Shown here piece after piece: positions 61,601 to 64,000 of a DNA stretch of 64,000 bases (its first letter is position 1; the number at the start of each line of letters is the position of its first letter). The stretch is from Teichococcus aerophilus (GTDB lineage: Bacteria > Pseudomonadota > Alphaproteobacteria > Acetobacterales > Acetobacteraceae). The stretch is taken from NCBI RefSeq assembly GCF_014490485.1, contig NZ_JACTVA010000022.1, forward strand, positions 1 through 64,000, read 5' to 3'. The notes beneath the pieces are model-generated. The model saw only the letters and a program-made list of their open reading frames with translations, ran no database searches and had not been told where the DNA came from. A program made the position numbers and the translations under genes.

Positions 61601-64000
61601 ATGAGCACCACCACCTCAGTCTTCGACACCATCATCGGCCGGACTCTACCGGCCATGCCGGGGGGCGGCAGCAACGCGCTGGCCTTCCCGGCTGCCGATG
61701 CCGGCGGCGGCTACCGCGTCTCGCCCGGTTTGGGCGGCAGCATCACCAGCTACACGCTGGTCTATGACCTGCTGCTGCCGCCCGGCGATGGCTCGGACTA
61801 CGCGGCGCTGCTGCAGACCGACATTGGCAATGGCGGCGATGCCGACCTGTTCGTCCGCCGCGGCGGCGAGGCCGGCGGCATCGGCATCGGCGGCGTCTAT
61901 GAGGGCGAGGTCAGCTACGGCGCCTGGCACCGCCTGGCCTTCAGCTTCGAGGATCTGGGCAACGGCAAGAGCCTGCTGGCCAAGTATATCGACGGCGCCC
62001 TGGCCGGGAAGCAGGAGGTGGACACCGCCCGCTATACCATCGACGGCCAGCAAGGCTTCCTGATCCTGGCGGATGAGGACGGCGAGACGCGTGCCGGTGC
62101 CCTAGGCGGCTTCCTGTTCGACCCGACGGCGATGACCGCGGCGCAGGTCGCGGCGCTGGGCGGCCCGGCGGGCGGCGGCATCCTGCCCGCCCCCCGGCCC
62201 GACGCCACGCAGTTCGACTTCGTCCAGAGTGACCTGGGCGCCAGCTTCGGTCCCGGCAGCCTGGCGGCGCGGGACCCGGCCCAGGCCGGGGAGGTGGGCG
62301 AGTTGTCCGCGCTGGCGCTGCCGCCGCTGCCGGACGCGGCGGAGGGCGTGCTGCGCTACCCGGCCGCCGGCGGCAATGAGGGCTTCCTGGTCAAGACGGG
62401 CCTCGCTGGTGCCATGAGCACCTACACCCTGGTCTACGACCTGCAGATCCGCCCGGAGACGATGGCCACGTTCGGTGCCTTGCTGCAGACCGACACCGGC
62501 AACGGCAATGACGGCGAGCTGTTCCTGCGCTGGACGGACGACAACAAGACCGTCTACGGCACCGGCATCTCCGGCCAATACGAAGGCAGCGCCAGTGGCG
62601 GCGGCTGGCACCGCGTCGGCTTCACCGTCACCGATCAGGGCAATGGTACCGCGACGCTGGTGAAGTTCATCGATGGCATCGTCGTTGGTACGCAATCGGT
62701 CGATTCCAGCCGCTTCACGCTGAACGGCGAGACCGGCTTCCTGATCATGACGGACGAGGATGGCGAGGTGGCCAGCGGCTACCTGGCGAGCTTCGCCGTC
62801 ACCGACGTGGCGCTCTCCCCCGCCGAGATGGCGGCGCTGGGCGGCGTGCGGGCCGGCGGCATCTTCGGCGCGGCCACGGCACCCGGCCGCGCCACACAGT
62901 TCGATTTCGAGGCCGGTACCTTCGCCCCCAGCTTCGGTGACGGCAGCATGAACCGCCGCGCCCAGGATGGCAGCGCCATCGGTGACGCCGCCGAACTGGG
63001 CGCGACGCCGCTGCCCGGCAGCCAGAACGAGGGCGTGCTGGGCTTCCCGGCGACCGAGCCGGGCGACGGCTATACGATCAACCCCGGCACCGCCGACACG
63101 CTGGCCAGCTACACCCTGGTGCTGGACCTGCTGATCCCCGAGGGCCAGGAGAGCGACTACGGCGCGCTGCTGCAGACCGGGGAGGGCGACGCCGAGCTGT
63201 TCCTGAAGCGGCTTGACGACGGCAGCATCGGCCTCGGCATCAGCGGCCAGTATGACGCGACGACGATGGAGTTTGGTGGCTGGCACCGCATCGCCATCAC
63301 CGTTGCCGATGCCGGCAACGGCACCGCCCTGCTGACCAAGTTCGTCGATGGCATCAAGGTCGGCAGCCAGAGCGTCGATGCGGCGCGCTTCTCCATCGAC
63401 GGCGCCAAGGGCTTCATGGTGCTGTCCGACGACGATGGCGAGAGCTGGAGCGGCTGGCTGAACAGTCTGCATATCGCCGATCGTGCCATGGCGGATGCCG
63501 AGGTCGCGGCGCTGGGCGAGGCGTCGGCGGGTGGGATCATCCCCACCGCGCCGGCCGGCGGCACCGCCACGCAGTTCGATTTCAACAGCGGCAGCCTGGC
63601 CGCCACCTACGGCCCCGGCACGATGGCCGAGATCGGGCTGTCGGCCGGGCCGGTACTGCTGGCGGCCCTGGCCGACCACCGCGTTACGCCGGCGCAGGAG
63701 AGCCTGACGATCGACCTCGCCGGGGTTTTCGAAGGCGAGGGCCTGACCTATGCCGTGACGACATCGGAGGGAAAGACCGTTACCGGCGCCTCGGTTGTGG
63801 ACGGCAAGCTGGTGCTGGCCCTGGGCGGCATCGGCTTTGATGACGTCACTATCACGGCGACGGACACGCACGGCCTGACCGCGTCCGACAATTTCCGCCT
63901 GCGCATGGCGGGGGAGAACGCCTACACCATCGCCGTGCTGCCCGATACGCAGGACTATGTCTTCGCCGGACAGGGGCAGAAGATCCTGAATGGCATGACG
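61601..64000 (+). CDS. large repeat protein with C-terminal calcineurin-like phosphoesterase domain (partial, runs off the window)
   Basis: An uninterrupted frame of 800 codons runs to the window edge without a stop. It has three LamG/concanavalin-like units of about 225 residues. Their junctions are marked by ATQFDF at about residues 202, 431 and 656, and each unit has a YTLVYDL or YTLVLDL strand, GWHRV/GWHRI, a KFIDG or KFVDG turn and a GFLIMTDEDGE-type turn. A Cadherin/Ig-like linker (about 710-775) leads to YTIAVLPDTQDYV, the start of a metallophosphoesterase domain. No N-terminal signal peptide is seen, so type I or another non-classical secretion is possible. GGAAAGGAAG precedes ATG 61601. 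Confidence 0.8.
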   Translation, partial: MSTTTSVFDTIIGRTLPAMPGGGSNALAFPAADAGGGYRVSPGLGGSITSYTLVYDLLLPPGDGSDYAALLQTDIGNGGDADLFVRRGGEAGGIGIGGVYEGEVSYGAWHRLAFSFEDLGNGKSLLAKYIDGALAGKQEVDTARYTIDGQQGFLILADEDGETRAGALGGFLFDPTAMTAAQVAALGGPAGGGILPAPRPDATQFDFVQSDLGASFGPGSLAARDPAQAGEVGELSALALPPLPDAAEGVLRYPAAGGNEGFLVKTGLAGAMSTYTLVYDLQIRPETMATFGALLQTDTGNGNDGELFLRWTDDNKTVYGTGISGQYEGSASGGGWHRVGFTVTDQGNGTATLVKFIDGIVVGTQSVDSSRFTLNGETGFLIMTDEDGEVASGYLASFAVTDVALSPAEMAALGGVRAGGIFGAATAPGRATQFDFEAGTFAPSFGDGSMNRRAQDGSAIGDAAELGATPLPGSQNEGVLGFPATEPGDGYTINPGTADTLASYTLVLDLLIPEGQESDYGALLQTGEGDAELFLKRLDDGSIGLGISGQYDATTMEFGGWHRIAITVADAGNGTALLTKFVDGIKVGSQSVDAARFSIDGAKGFMVLSDDDGESWSGWLNSLHIADRAMADAEVAALGEASAGGIIPTAPAGGTATQFDFNSGSLAATYGPGTMAEIGLSAGPVLLAALADHRVTPAQESLTIDLAGVFEGEGLTYAVTTSEGKTVTGASVVDGKLVLALGGIGFDDVTITATDTHGLTASDNFRLRMAGENAYTIAVLPDTQDYVFAGQGQKILNGMT

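Noticed and set aside
62102-63871. 589-codon minus-strand open frame opposite the LamG-repeat gene
   Set aside because: The plus frame continues across the whole region with repeated structural motifs; the minus frame only reflects those repeats.
61601-64000. CRISPR or DNA tandem repeat
   Set aside because: The periodicity of about 680 bases is at protein-domain level with diverged DNA; no short direct repeats with spacers exist.

Overview
The window is GC-rich (roughly two thirds G+C by eye) and densely coding. Its gene content fits an alphaproteobacterium, most likely Acetobacteraceae (Roseomonas-like): a periplasmic GMC dehydrogenase with triheme cytochrome c, Tat-exported oxidoreductase subunits, metal-type KdsA, a Bug/TctC binding protein and many SDR enzymes. 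This placement is inference from gene content. No rRNA, tRNA or CRISPR array was seen.

Layout. 1-10 kb: surface glycan region with a polysaccharide deacetylase, a sterol-desaturase-family hydroxylase, a Kdo operon (kdsA-kdsB-kdsD), a DUF4214-like protein, a large GT4 glycosyltransferase and a capsule-type glycosyltransferase. 10-12.2 kb: a ParA-like ATPase with a DUF3102-like partner and a perfect 24-bp AT-rich palindrome beside the parA promoter. 12.8-16.5 kb: three-subunit GMC dehydrogenase/cytochrome c operon. 16.7-21.9 kb: a PTPS/QueD homologue lacking the catalytic Cys, a Cys-less molybdopterin-fold protein paired with a GGDEF-EAL protein, and two SDRs. 22.1-30.8 kb: one operon with two amidohydrolases and a complete Dpp/Opp-type ABC importer. 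30.9-36.7 kb: a PPC-repeat exported protein, an aldehyde dehydrogenase, an OmpA porin and a LacI regulator. 36.9-41.7 kb: a catabolic cluster (HisD-family dehydrogenase, 3-hydroxyacid dehydrogenase, SDR, GntP permease) with two matching LacI-type operators.

41.9-51.7 kb: LysR regulator, an IS1595-family element inserted in a repeated intergenic element, TrkH/TrkA potassium uptake, an MFS carrier, an HdeD-papain-like fusion, a second intact copy of the repeated element, a DUF4105 protein and a MipA-like outer membrane protein. 51.8-55.4 kb: a compact operon joining a ferredoxin-type Fe-S protein, an FrdA/NadB-like flavoprotein and a NuoF-like NADH-binding protein, apparently a soluble NADH-linked reductase or dehydrogenase. 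55.5-60.5 kb: Xre-MbcA/RES toxin-antitoxin pair, pfkB, a TctC-type binding protein, and an HxlR regulator divergent from a SnoaL-like/SDR pair. 60.7-64 kb: a DeoR regulator divergent from a very large repeat protein that reaches a calcineurin-like phosphoesterase domain as the window ends.

The best candidates for something undescribed are the NADH/Fe-S/FrdA-like operon, the ParA-palindrome module, the paired-terminator repeat element, the PTPS homologue without its Cys, and the HdeD-papain fusion.
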